Assembly: GCF_003986935.1 (NCBI RefSeq)
Contig: NZ_RJZE01000001.1
Location: 248,001 to 312,000, forward strand
From: Paraburkholderia kururiensis JCM 10599 = LMG 19447
GTDB lineage: Bacteria > Pseudomonadota > Gammaproteobacteria > Burkholderiales > Burkholderiaceae
Direction: 5' to 3'
Length of the DNA stretch: 64,000 nt
In this document: positions 1 to 8,471 of the stretch, in pieces
Layout of the letters: every line of letters starts with the position of its first letter
Numbering within the stretch: the first letter of the stretch is position 1
Notes under the pieces: model-generated
Told to the model about the DNA's origin: nothing
Database searches by the model: none
Seen by the model: the letters and a program-made list of their open reading frames with translations, nothing else
Program-made: the position numbers and the translations under genes

Positions 1-506
1 GCGACAACGCAGCAAGCGTTTCGGATTGGTATTTCACCAACGGCAATACGGTGGAAAACCTGAAGGCCCAGATCGACGACATTCAAAGCAAGGCCGCAAA
101 GAACGGACACACGGTGCGCATTGGCGTGAATGCCTTCGTCATCGCGCGCGATACGGAAGAAGAAGCGAAGGCCGTGCTCGACGACATCATCCGGCATGCG
201 CACGTGGAAGCCGTGCATGCATTCGGCGATGCGGTGAAGGAGGCAGGCAAGGCGTCGCCCGAGGGCGAAGGCAACTGGGCGAAGTCCACCTTCGAAGACC
301 TCGTGCAGTACAACGACGGCTTCCGCACGAATCTGATCGGCACGCCGCAGCAGATTGCCGAACGCATCGTCGAGCTGAAGTCCGTGGGCGTCGATCTCGT
401 GCTTGCCGGTTTCCTGCACTTCATCGAGGAAGTGGAGTATTTCGGGAAGAAGGTCTTGCCGCTCGTGCGTGAGCTTGAAGCGGCACGCGAGGCGAAGGCG
501 GCATGA
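1..506 (+). CDS. sfnG: Dimethylsulfone monooxygenase SfnG, C-terminal part (5' end outside window)
   Basis: The frame is open from the window edge (first full codon at 3) to the stop at 504-506, giving about 167 C-terminal residues of a flavin-dependent (luciferase-like) monooxygenase. The stretch VSDWYFTNGNT, the run NAFVIARDTEEEA and the tail FLHFIEEVEYFGKKVLPL are as I recall them from the SfnG family. SfnG uses reduced FMN and oxygen to oxidise dimethyl sulfone to methanesulfinate, in the cytoplasm, for sulfur acquisition. The N-terminal half, with most of the flavin pocket, is outside the window. The stop overlaps the next ATG (ATGA), so it is translationally coupled to the ABC importer genes that follow, which suggests the importer brings in an organosulfur compound. 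Family assignment is from recalled similarity. Confidence 0.82.
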   Translation, partial: DNAASVSDWYFTNGNTVENLKAQIDDIQSKAAKNGHTVRIGVNAFVIARDTEEEAKAVLDDIIRHAHVEAVHAFGDAVKEAGKASPEGEGNWAKSTFEDLVQYNDGFRTNLIGTPQQIAERIVELKSVGVDLVLAGFLHFIEEVEYFGKKVLPLVRELEAAREAKAA

Positions 507-1324
507 ACGTGGTGCGCTCATCCGCTACGGGAAGCGTGGCCGCGACACATGCCGCGGACGTCCCGCTGCTTTCGCTCGAGAACATTTCGCTGTCGTTCGA
601 TGGTGTTCAGGCCATTGCCGACTTGAGTTTCGATGTGGAGGCCGGCGCCATCTGCTCGCTGATCGGCCCAAACGGTGCGGGCAAGAGTTCGCTGCTGAAC
701 GTCATCAACGGCGTGTACGCACCGCAGCGCGGCACGATCCGCTTCGCGGGCCACGCGTATGCGCGGATGAACGCCTACCACGCGGCACACACCGGCATCG
801 CGCGAACGTTCCAGAACATCGCGCTCTTTCGGCGGATGAGCGTGCTCGACAACGTACTGACGGGGCGCAGCTTGCACCGGCACAGCACGTGGATCGAGCA
901 GACCTTCGGCGTAGGCCGCGCGCGACGCGATGAAGTGCAGCAACGCGAGCACGCGGACAACGTGATCGACGCACTCGATCTCACCCGTTATCGCAGCACG
1001 CCGGTCGGCACGCTGTCGTATGGCTTGCAGAAACGTGTGGAACTGGCACGGGCACTCGCCGCCGAGCCTCGGCTCTTGCTGCTCGACGAACCGATGGCCG
1101 GCATGAATGCCACAGAAAAAGCCGAGATGGCACGTTTCATCGCCGATGCAAACGCGCGGCTCGGCGTGACAGTCGTGCTGATCGAGCACGACATCGGCCT
1201 GGTGATGGACATTTCCAGCCACGTCGTAGTGCTCGATTACGGCAAGAAGATCGCCGACGGCACGCCCGCCGAGGTGCGTGCGAACCCGGCTGTGCTCGCC
1301 GCCTATCTCGGCACGCGCCACTGA
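503..1324 (+). CDS. Branched-chain-type ABC transporter ATP-binding protein (LivG-like)
   Basis: This 273-residue ATPase powers an ABC importer of the LivFGHMK type at the inner face of the cytoplasmic membrane. Walker A GPNGAGKS is at residues 55-62, the ABC signature appears as LSYGLQKR, Walker B is LLLLDEP and the switch histidine is in IEHD. The tail DGTPAEVRANPAVLAAYLG is typical of LivG. It starts inside the sfnG stop (ATGA overlap). It carries about 20 extra N-terminal residues before the ABC fold; a later start is possible but none has a better context. Substrate is not set by this subunit; linkage to sfnG suggests a sulfur compound (inference). Confidence 0.9.
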   Translation: MNVVRSSATGSVAATHAADVPLLSLENISLSFDGVQAIADLSFDVEAGAICSLIGPNGAGKSSLLNVINGVYAPQRGTIRFAGHAYARMNAYHAAHTGIARTFQNIALFRRMSVLDNVLTGRSLHRHSTWIEQTFGVGRARRDEVQQREHADNVIDALDLTRYRSTPVGTLSYGLQKRVELARALAAEPRLLLLDEPMAGMNATEKAEMARFIADANARLGVTVVLIEHDIGLVMDISSHVVVLDYGKKIADGTPAEVRANPAVLAAYLGTRH

Positions 1325-1340
1325 CCCATGGATTGAACCG

Positions 1341-2222
1341 ATGGATTTCTTTTTCGAAGTGCTGGCCGGCGGCCTGCTTGCCGGCGTCATGTATTCGCTC
1401 GTTGCGATCGGTTTTGTGCTGATCTATAAGGCTTCGGGCGTCTTCAACTATGCGCAGGGTGCGCTGGTATTGTTCGGCGCACTCACGTTCGTGAGCCTCG
1501 TCGAGCGGCACATTGCGCCGTGGCTCGCGTTCGCCATCACGCTTGCGGCGCTTGTCGCCATCGCACTCGCGGTAGGGCGGTTCGTGTTGCGGCCGCTCGT
1601 GAACCGTGCGCCCATCGTGCTCTTCATGGCGACGCTCGGCTTGAGCTTCATTCTCGAAGGCGCGGCGCAACTCGTGTGGGGCGCACAGGTACACGGTCTC
1701 GACATCGGCATCGACGACAAACCGCTCGCGCTCGCGGGCGTGATGATCAGCCAGCTCGATCTATTTGCCGCCGCAACGGCCGGCGTGCTCGTCACCGTGC
1801 TCGCGCTGCTCGCGCGATATACGCGCTTCGGCCTTTCGCTGCGCGCCGTGGCCGACGACCCGCTTGCCGCGCTCGCCGTCGGCATACGGTTGCCGCGCGT
1901 GTGGGCTGTCGTCTGGGCACTCGCGGGCTTCGCGAGCCTTGTGGCCGGGCTATTGTGGGGCGCGCGGCTCGGCGTGCAGTTCTCGCTGTCGCTCGTCGTG
2001 CTCAAGGCGCTGCCGGTGCTGATCATTGGCGGTTTTTCGTCGATCGTGGGAGCGATTGTGGGCGGCCTCATCGTAGGCGGTACTGAAAAACTCGCCGAGG
2101 TGTACGTCGGCGCATGGGTAGGCGGCGGCATCGAGAACTGGTTCCCCTACGTTCTCGCGATGCTGTGCCTGCTGGTGCGGCCTGTGGGGCTCTTTGGCGA
2201 GCCCGCCGTCGAACGCGTGTGA
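1341..2222 (+). CDS. Branched-chain-type ABC transporter permease (LivH-like)
   Basis: A 293-residue polytopic inner-membrane permease of the LivH family. I chose the ATG at 1341, 16 bases after the LivG stop, because the protein then begins with the family's usual MDFFFEVLAGGLLAG; an earlier in-frame start at 1278 would overlap livG and adds a non-membrane segment. Several hydrophobic helices alternate with short loops, and the N-terminal GVMYSLVAIGFVLIYKASG and the phrase LIIGGFSSIVGAIVGG are characteristic. It would pair with the LivM-like protein encoded next to form the channel. It ends 8 bases before the next gene. Confidence 0.9.
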   Translation: MDFFFEVLAGGLLAGVMYSLVAIGFVLIYKASGVFNYAQGALVLFGALTFVSLVERHIAPWLAFAITLAALVAIALAVGRFVLRPLVNRAPIVLFMATLGLSFILEGAAQLVWGAQVHGLDIGIDDKPLALAGVMISQLDLFAAATAGVLVTVLALLARYTRFGLSLRAVADDPLAALAVGIRLPRVWAVVWALAGFASLVAGLLWGARLGVQFSLSLVVLKALPVLIIGGFSSIVGAIVGGLIVGGTEKLAEVYVGAWVGGGIENWFPYVLAMLCLLVRPVGLFGEPAVERV

Positions 2223-2230
2223 GGTCCGCC

Positions 2231-3286
2231 ATGTCCACTCGCCTTGCTCCTGCTCCCTCCTCCATCTCCGAATTGCGCGGCCAGCGCGTATGGACGCTTG
2301 TTGCAAGAGTCGCCGTCGCGGCCGTTCTATTTGGCGTGGTGCCCGCCTTTGCGAGCGAGTACTGGTTGACCGCCGTGCTCACGCCATTCCTCGTGCTCTC
2401 AGCCGCGGCGCTCGGCCTCAATCTCGTCACAGGCTACGCCGGGCAACTCTCGCTCGGCTCGGCCGCGTTCATGGCCGTGGGCGCCTACGCCACCTACAAC
2501 CTGATCGTGCGCGTGCCAGGGCTACCCTTGCCGGCGGCACTCCTTGGCGGCGGGCTCATCACCGCAGCCGTTGGCGCGCTGTTCGGCCTGCCCGCGTTGC
2601 GCATCAAGGGCTTCTATCTGATCGTCTCGACACTCGCAGCACAATTCTTCGTGGAATGGTTGTTCACGAAAGTGAGCTGGTTTTCGAACGACGATACGTC
2701 AGGCGTGCTCTCGGCGCCAAGACTTGCCATCGGCAACTGGCAGATCGATACGCCCATGTCCCGCTACCTCTTCGTGTTGGGCACGGTGTTGCTGCTGTTC
2801 GCGTTTGGCGCGCGTCTCGTGCGCAGCGAATTGGGTAGGCGCTGGATGGCCGTGCGCGACATGGACACCGCCGCAAGCGTGATCGGCATTCCGGTTGCGG
2901 CATCGCGCCTTTATGCATTCGCGCTCAGTTCGTTCGTGATCGGCATTGCCGGTGCGCTGTGGGCGTTCGTCTACCTCGGCACCGTGGAACCGCATGGCTT
3001 CGATCTGAACCTGTCGTTCCAGGTGCTGTTCATCGTGATTATCGGCGGCATGGGCAGCGTGGGCGGCAATCTGCTCGGCGCGGCCTTCATCGTGTTGCTG
3101 CCCATCCTGCTCTCCAATGCGGCGAGTGCACTGTCGCACGTTGGAATCGAAGCGGGTCAGCTGCAAAACCTGCAGAAAATCGTACTCGGCACGTTGATCA
3201 TCGTCTTCCTCGTGCGGGAGCCCGAAGGACTCGCACGGCTGCTCCAAACCACCTTTCAACGGTTGCGGGCGCGTCACCTCGCCTGA
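2231..3286 (+). CDS. Branched-chain-type ABC transporter permease (LivM-like)
   Basis: A 351-residue membrane permease, partner of the LivH-like protein. The ATG at 2231 follows the livH stop by 8 bases and a purine-rich GAGG lies just before it; the longer in-frame extension back to 2114 lies within livH and is rejected. The family signature GYAGQLSLGSAAFMAVGAY is present near residue 65, and FIVIIGGMGSVGGNLLGAA matches the conserved C-terminal coupling/loop region. About eight to ten hydrophobic segments are visible. The C-terminus is followed by about 70 untranslated bases before the binding-protein gene. Confidence 0.9.
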   Translation: MSTRLAPAPSSISELRGQRVWTLVARVAVAAVLFGVVPAFASEYWLTAVLTPFLVLSAAALGLNLVTGYAGQLSLGSAAFMAVGAYATYNLIVRVPGLPLPAALLGGGLITAAVGALFGLPALRIKGFYLIVSTLAAQFFVEWLFTKVSWFSNDDTSGVLSAPRLAIGNWQIDTPMSRYLFVLGTVLLLFAFGARLVRSELGRRWMAVRDMDTAASVIGIPVAASRLYAFALSSFVIGIAGALWAFVYLGTVEPHGFDLNLSFQVLFIVIIGGMGSVGGNLLGAAFIVLLPILLSNAASALSHVGIEAGQLQNLQKIVLGTLIIVFLVREPEGLARLLQTTFQRLRARHLA

Positions 3287-3355
3287 CCGGATCGAACAAG
3301 CTCTCTTTTACCTGCACCCTTCACACATCTCAAACTCGATAAGGATCCCACATCA

Positions 3356-4729
3356 ATGAACGGAAAAAGCAAACAGCGGCGCTTCACTCGTGCGCAATTG
3401 ACGAGCGTACTCGCCACTGCCGCACTGGGCATTGCGCTTGCCTTGAGCAACGCTCCGAATGCGCAAGCGGCCGGCGAACAATACTTCCCGCTGCAAAGCT
3501 ATCGCGTAGGACCGTATGCGGCCGGCGGCAGCGGCTTCTTCGGCGGCTTCATCGATTACCTGCAACTCATCAACGCGCGCGACGGCGGCGTGAACGGCGT
3601 CAAGCTGACATGGAGCGAGTGCGAGACCGAATATGTGGTCGAAAAGGGCGTGGAATGCTATGAGCGTCTGAAGCACGGCCTGAACGGCGCACCGGCCGCG
3701 GCCACCAATCCGCTTTCAGTCGGCATCGCCTACGCCACGCTGGACCGCTCTACGGCGGATCGTCTGCCGCTCATCACGATCAACCACGGTCGTACGGATT
3801 CGACCGACGGCGCGGTGTTTCCGTACGTCTTTCCGCTTCAGTTGAATCCGTATAGCGAGGTATCGGCGATCATCAATTACATCGGACAGCAGTCGGGCGG
3901 ACTGGGCGCGTTGCAGGGCAAGAAGATCGTCGTGCTCTATCACGGCTCGCCCTATGGCCGCGAGACGATTCCGGTGCTCGACATTCTTGCGAAGAAGTAC
4001 GGTTTTTCGCTGACGCAGATCGAGGTGCCGCATCCGGGCAACGAACAAGGCTCGCAATGGCTCACGATTCACCGCATCAATCCTGATTGGGTAATTCTGC
4101 GCGGCTGGGGCGTGATGAATCCGGTTGCGCTGAAGTCCGCTCAGAAGGTGGGGTACCCGGCCAACCACATCATCGGCAACATCTGGAGCAATTCCGAAGA
4201 AGACGTGCGGCCCGCAGGCGATGCGGCAAAAGGCTTTCTTTCGATCACCACGCATCCATCGGGCACCGACTACCCCGTGGTTCAGGCCATCAACCAGTAC
4301 GTCATTAAGCCCGGCAACGGCAACCTCAAAGACCCTGCGCGGTTCGGCACCGTGTACTACAACCTGGGCGTGGTCAACGGCATCCTGAACGTCGAGGCGT
4401 TGCGCGTGGCGCAGGCCCGCTTCGGCAACAAGCCGCTGACAGGCGAACAGGTGCGCTGGGGCTTCGAGCATCTGAAACTCGATGACGCGCGGCTCAAGCA
4501 GCTCGGCGCATACGGTCTCGTGCAGCCGCTCAAGCTTTCGTGCGCGGACCACGAAGGCGGCGGTGCGGTGCGCTTTCAGCAATGGGACGGCACGAAGTGG
4601 AACGTGGTGAGCGGCTGGGTGCAGGCGGACCGCGCGTTGCTGCGACCCATCATCGAAAAATCGGCGAACGCGTACGCGAAGGAGAAGGGCATCACGCCAC
4701 GCGATTGCAGCAAGGACGTAGGCGCATGA
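3356..4729 (+). CDS. ABC transporter periplasmic substrate-binding protein (LivK/Peripla_BP type)
   Basis: A 457-residue exported solute-binding protein. A basic N-terminus, a hydrophobic core at about 18-31 and an AQA signal-peptidase site near residues 36-38 indicate Sec export. The mature start ...YFPLQSYRVGPYAAGGSG and the internal ECETEYVVEKGVECYERLK are typical of a long subgroup of branched-chain-type binding proteins rather than true LivK. GGATCC precedes the ATG by 9 bases and AAGGAT acts as ribosome site. It sits in the middle of the importer operon between livM and livF. The ligand cannot be read from sequence; the sfnG linkage suggests a sulfone, sulfonate or related compound, but aromatic or amide substrates are equally known for this subgroup. 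Confidence 0.87.
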   Translation: MNGKSKQRRFTRAQLTSVLATAALGIALALSNAPNAQAAGEQYFPLQSYRVGPYAAGGSGFFGGFIDYLQLINARDGGVNGVKLTWSECETEYVVEKGVECYERLKHGLNGAPAAATNPLSVGIAYATLDRSTADRLPLITINHGRTDSTDGAVFPYVFPLQLNPYSEVSAIINYIGQQSGGLGALQGKKIVVLYHGSPYGRETIPVLDILAKKYGFSLTQIEVPHPGNEQGSQWLTIHRINPDWVILRGWGVMNPVALKSAQKVGYPANHIIGNIWSNSEEDVRPAGDAAKGFLSITTHPSGTDYPVVQAINQYVIKPGNGNLKDPARFGTVYYNLGVVNGILNVEALRVAQARFGNKPLTGEQVRWGFEHLKLDDARLKQLGAYGLVQPLKLSCADHEGGGAVRFQQWDGTKWNVVSGWVQADRALLRPIIEKSANAYAKEKGITPRDCSKDVGA

Positions 4730-5508
4730 GCGACACACCCATCCTCCAGGTCGACGCAATTCGCGTGGCGTACGGCGGGCTCGCGCCCGCTGTGAGCGAC
4801 GTATCGCTGACCGTTCCGAAAGGGGGTTTCGTTGCCCTGCTGGGCGGCAACGGTGCGGGCAAAACCACGACGCTGAAGGCCGTCTCGAACCTCGTTCGCG
4901 CGGAACGCGGCGCACTGGAAGCGGGCCGCATCATCTACCGCGGCGAATCTGTCGCGAACATCGACCCGTGGTCACTCGCTAAGCGTGGACTCGTCCAGGT
5001 GCTGGAGGGACGGCGCTGCTTCGCGCATCTCACAGTGGAAGAAAACCTGCGCATCGGCGCGTTCGTGCACAGGCCGACGCGCCGCGCGCTCGGCACCGAA
5101 GTGGACCGCGTGTATGCGATTTTTCCCCGACTGAAGGAACGGCGCCATGCGTTGGCCGGCCACACCTCGGGCGGCGAACAGCAGATGGTGGCATTAGGCC
5201 GCGCATTGGTTGCGCGGCCCTCGCTGATCTTGCTGGACGAGCCATCGATGGGCCTTGCGCCCCACGTCGTGGAAGAGATTTTCGAAGTGGTGGCGGCACT
5301 GAATCGGGATGAAGGCGTGAGCGTTCTGCTCGCCGAACAGAATGCGGCGGTCGCGCTACGGCACGCACAGTACGGGTACGTGCTGGAAAGTGGGCGAGTT
5401 GTGGCGCAAGGACCGGCGGCGCAGCTTGCAAGCTCGGACGTGCTTCGGGATGCTTATCTGGGTGGGGGAAAGCGGGCAGGCGTGGACGCGGCTGTCGGCC
5501 TTCAGTGA
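4726..5508 (+). CDS. Branched-chain-type ABC transporter ATP-binding protein (LivF-like)
   Basis: The second ATPase of the importer, 260 residues. Walker A GGNGAGKT is at residues 40-47, the signature is TSGGEQQ, and Walker B is LILLDEPSMGL, as in LivF. The ATG at 4726 overlaps the stop of the binding-protein gene (ATGA); the longer in-frame opening from 4540 lies within the previous gene and is rejected. A 20-residue glycine/alanine-rich C-terminal extension follows the usual LivF end. Last gene of the operon; no strong terminator hairpin is visible in the roughly 250 bases after it. Confidence 0.9.
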   Translation: MSDTPILQVDAIRVAYGGLAPAVSDVSLTVPKGGFVALLGGNGAGKTTTLKAVSNLVRAERGALEAGRIIYRGESVANIDPWSLAKRGLVQVLEGRRCFAHLTVEENLRIGAFVHRPTRRALGTEVDRVYAIFPRLKERRHALAGHTSGGEQQMVALGRALVARPSLILLDEPSMGLAPHVVEEIFEVVAALNRDEGVSVLLAEQNAAVALRHAQYGYVLESGRVVAQGPAAQLASSDVLRDAYLGGGKRAGVDAAVGLQ

Positions 5509-5760
5509 CGACTCACGCAATCTGGTTTCCTTGTATTCAAGGTCTTCTTTCGATTTCGATCAGGCCGCGTGTTCATGATCGAGCATCGCGGTACGCACTC
5601 GTATGCCGTGTAATCCCGGAAAAAAGCTGCCATGCGAAAATGAGCCCCGCTGCGTAAGGGGGGCCCGACGAGTTTTGCTCGACAACCGAAGTGCCTGAAA
5701 AAATGCACTCGCACGGTCATTCCCGCAGCGCGTCTTCAACGATAAGCCGGATGACCGATC

Positions 5761-6678
5761 ATGATGAACCTGATGCATTGGCGGCTGCTGTTGGCCGTGG
5801 CTGACGCCCGCTCAATCTCGAAGGCCGCTGCACAGGTCGGCATGACGCAATCCGGCGCGAGCCAGGCCATCAGTCAACTGGAAGACATGCTGGGCGTGAA
5901 GGTGCTTCAGCGAGACCGGCGCAGCACCACCGTGACGGCGATCGGCGAGCAGGTGACCGAGCGGGCGCGACGCATGGTCGCCGAATGGGAGTCCATCAAG
6001 TCGCTCGTCGATGCGTCACGCGGGCTGCATGGCGGGCGAATCAGACTCGCCACTTTTCCTTCGATCTTTGCGAGCCTGTTGCCAAGCTTTCTGCAATCGT
6101 TTGGGCAGCTGTATCCGGGCATTGAGGTCATTTCGCTCGAGGGCACCGACGAGGAAATCGAAACATGGCTTGCAGAGGGGGCCATTGATGTCGGCGTCGT
6201 TCTGGATGCCGGTCCCGAACGTGATGCGCTGGTGCTTGGGCGCGATGCATGGGTCGTGGCGGCACCGACCGGCCATCCGCTGGGGCGCCGGTCGAGCAGC
6301 ATCGCGGTGTCGCTCGAAGAACTCGTAGATCAACCGTACGTGCTCGCCACAGGCGGGTGTCGCCGAAACAGCAAATGGCTGCTGGAAAGTGCGGGATTCG
6401 CGTTGTCCGATGTTCGCATCTGCGTGCGCGACTGGTCGACGGCTTTCAAGCTGATTCGCGAAGGCGTGGGGGTGTCGCTCGTTCCCGAGTCGACGTTGCC
6501 GGATAAGCGGGAGGGGTTGCGTGTGCTGAATCTGCGTACGCCGATGTACCGCGAGTTCGGCCTTGCGTGTTCCGAAGCCGCCCGCAACGCACCCGCGATC
6601 CAGGCGCTGTTCGACCAGTTGCAACGAACCGCCGTGGCGGCCCGCCGGCCCAGGCGCGCCATCTCGACGATGTCATAA
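5761..6678 (+). CDS. LysR-family transcriptional regulator
   Basis: A 305-residue LysR-type regulator. The N-terminal winged helix-turn-helix spans about residues 5-65 (ADARSISKAAAQVGMTQSGA, then SQAISQLEDMLG); the rest is a two-lobed periplasmic-binding-like effector domain starting near LATFPSIFASLLPSF. Two ATGs are adjacent at 5761 and 5764. It lies 252 bases downstream of and in the same direction as the sfnG/importer operon, so it may control that operon or the GST that follows; LysR regulators of sulfur genes are known, but the effector is not evident here. Confidence 0.88.
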   Translation: MMNLMHWRLLLAVADARSISKAAAQVGMTQSGASQAISQLEDMLGVKVLQRDRRSTTVTAIGEQVTERARRMVAEWESIKSLVDASRGLHGGRIRLATFPSIFASLLPSFLQSFGQLYPGIEVISLEGTDEEIETWLAEGAIDVGVVLDAGPERDALVLGRDAWVVAAPTGHPLGRRSSSIAVSLEELVDQPYVLATGGCRRNSKWLLESAGFALSDVRICVRDWSTAFKLIREGVGVSLVPESTLPDKREGLRVLNLRTPMYREFGLACSEAARNAPAIQALFDQLQRTAVAARRPRRAISTMS

Positions 6679-6831
6679 GGCGAGCTGATTCCGGCTCGCT
6701 CGAATTCTAATTTTGTGGAGCACAGGACAAGGCCATAGGATCGCCTGCAGGGACAGTTCGCCACGCGGCGACGCAAGCCGCGCCGACCATCGCGCCCTGC
6801 ACCGTCTCGACACGACCAACGATCCATTGCC

Positions 6832-7443
6832 ATGAAACTCTATTTCGCTCCCAACGCGTGTTCGCTTTCGCCGCATATCGTCCTTCGCGAACTCGGTCTG
6901 CCGTTCGATCTCGTTCGAGTCAACAACAAAACGAAGCGCACATCCGAAGGTGGGAACTTCCTCGCGGTGAACCCGAACGGCTACGTTGCTGCGCTCATGC
7001 TCGACAACGGGGCCGTGCTCACCGAAGGTCCCGCGATACTCCAGTATCTGGCCGACCTGAAACCTCAATTGGGACTCGCGCCGCCGAACGGAAGCTGGGA
7101 GCGCGTGCGGCTTCACGAGACGCTCAACTTCATCACCTCGGAAATTCATGCCGGCTGCAGTCCGCTGTTCAATGCCGAAATTCCGGACGCGGTGAAAGGG
7201 CTTTTCAAGCAGAAGCTATGCAAACGCCTGGATACGGTCAGCGCCACGCTCTCGCGGCAAGACTATCTGCTGGGCAACTTTGGTGTGGCGGACGCTTATC
7301 TGTACACGGTGCTGTCGTGGCTACCGAGATTCTCGATCGATATCGATAGCTGGCCGGCGCTCGCGCGCTTCATGGAACGCGTCGGCGCGCGAGAAACGGT
7401 CAAGGCCGCACTCGCCGCGGAAGAAGCGGCGCCCGATGCGTAG
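6832..7443 (+). CDS. Glutathione S-transferase, beta class
   Basis: A 203-residue cytosolic glutathione S-transferase. The N-terminal thioredoxin-fold domain begins MKLYFAPNACSLSPHI, with Cys10 in the position of the beta-class catalytic cysteine, followed by the cis-proline/glutathione-binding region VNPNGYVAALML and LTEGPAILQYLAD. The C-terminal helical domain contains the N-capping motif region FGVADAYLYTVLSW. It probably conjugates or reduces electrophiles with glutathione. A 150-base gap separates it from the LysR gene; it could be a target of that regulator. Confidence 0.88.
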   Translation: MKLYFAPNACSLSPHIVLRELGLPFDLVRVNNKTKRTSEGGNFLAVNPNGYVAALMLDNGAVLTEGPAILQYLADLKPQLGLAPPNGSWERVRLHETLNFITSEIHAGCSPLFNAEIPDAVKGLFKQKLCKRLDTVSATLSRQDYLLGNFGVADAYLYTVLSWLPRFSIDIDSWPALARFMERVGARETVKAALAAEEAAPDA

Positions 7444-7622
7444 CCGGACCCTTCGCGCAGCGGTACCGATCGCAGCCTCCGCTTTCGGGCGACGAGAAGA
7501 CTGCTCATCTCGCGTCGCTTGAGGTACGGCATAAGTGAGCGCTCACCGGGGCGTCGTTCGTCTGGCAAGCGGATGGTGCTCGACCCGTCGCCCGAGAGCC
7601 GCCAACGCGTCCGCTCGACTCC

Positions 7623-8096
7623 TCATTGACCGTTAGTTGCACGCATGTGCTCGGCAACCGCCTTGTAGTCGTAAGTGGGATAGAACTCGGTGCGATAGCC
7701 GCCCCACGCCGTGTTTTCGATGGCGCGATTCACCTCGCGCAAGCGGCTGGCGGGCACACGCAGCGTGACGACCTGGCCCACGCCCATCATCACGTACCAC
7801 GACACCACCTCGATGCCGGGCGGCGGAAACGTCTTGTAGAACCCCTGCTCGCGCAGTTGTTCGTTGATCTTGGGGAGTGGCTTCGACTCGTCGTGGCGCA
7901 GGAAGATGGTGAGCAGGAAGGTGTCGCTGGCGGGCTGCGCTGCGGACGCGGAAACAGCATTTGCCGCCGTTGATGGCGTGGGCGCCGTCGAGGCCGAATT
8001 GGCGCTCCACGCCGCGGACGGCACAACCAGCATGGATGCCGTCAACGCGGCGGACAGCGTGGAAAGCAGACTGCAACGGACGAACGCTCGCAACAT
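7623..8096 (-). CDS. Small exported protein of unknown function
   Basis: A 157-residue protein that I do not recognise. A signal peptide is clear (hydrophobic residues about 8-30, ending near SAAWSANS), then a serine/alanine/threonine-rich linker to about residue 58, then a compact domain starting TFLLTIFLRHDESKPL. The domain has a ferredoxin-like alternation of strands and helices (FLLTIFLRH, GIEVVSWYVMMG, VVTLRVPASRLREVNRAI). A good ribosome site (GGAGG, 6 bases before the ATG at 8096) supports the start. It is monocistronic, facing away from the repeat array. Likely periplasmic; no catalytic motif is seen. Confidence 0.75.
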   Translation of the reverse strand: MLRAFVRCSLLSTLSAALTASMLVVPSAAWSANSASTAPTPSTAANAVSASAAQPASDTFLLTIFLRHDESKPLPKINEQLREQGFYKTFPPPGIEVVSWYVMMGVGQVVTLRVPASRLREVNRAIENTAWGGYRTEFYPTYDYKAVAEHMRATNGQ

Positions 8097-8338
8097 GAAA
8101 GCCTCCGGAAAGACAGGCGACGACCGTCGCCTGGATCGTTGAAGCGTAGCAAACGCACTTCCCGAAGGTGGGTGAAGCGGGCAATTGGGACGTGTTACGA
8201 GGTGTGGGACACGGCCACGGTAGAGGGCGCGGGCGTGAACCTCACGGTCGAGCGTCGGCCCTCCACGTGGCCGGCCCTCCTTTCTCGGCCGCTACGCTCA
8301 CTGCTCCACCGGCCTCAACGCATCACTGCCACCCGACC

Positions 8339-8446
8339 GCCCTCGCCCTCGCCCTCGCCCTCGCCCTCGCCCTCGCCCTCGCCCTCGCCCTCGCCCTCGC
8401 CCTCGCCCTCGCCCTCGCCTCCGCCCGCGCCCGCGCCCGCGCCCGC
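8339..8446. repeat. GCCCTC hexanucleotide array (13 copies) grading into GCCCGC (4 copies)
   Basis: Thirteen perfect head-to-tail GCCCTC units occupy 8339-8416, followed by one GCCTCC unit and four GCCCGC units to 8446. The array lies between the small exported-protein gene and the 3' end of the MFS exporter gene, 16 bases beyond that stop codon. A six-base unit keeps reading frames intact if copy number changes, but no credible gene runs through it. Confidence 0.95.
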
Positions 8447-8447
8447 G

Positions 8448-8471
8448 AAAAGTTTATGCGCATCAACTTTT
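8448..8471. terminator. Near-perfect 24-bp palindrome over the MFS stop codon, possible terminator
   Basis: The 24 bases form an inverted repeat with AAAAGTT and AACTTTT ends and ATGCGCAT in the centre, with a single T/C asymmetry in each arm. It contains the MFS exporter stop codon (8463-8465). In the minus direction the stem ends in a short run of T, so it could stop transcription, though the run is short. It directly abuts the hexanucleotide array. Confidence 0.4.

Noticed and set aside
1278..1340. Earlier start for the LivH-like permease
   Set aside because: It would overlap the LivG gene and add a non-hydrophobic segment; the family N-terminus begins at 1341.
8339..8446. Considered whether the array could be a CRISPR
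   Set aside because: The units are contiguous 6-mers without spacers and no cas genes are nearby.
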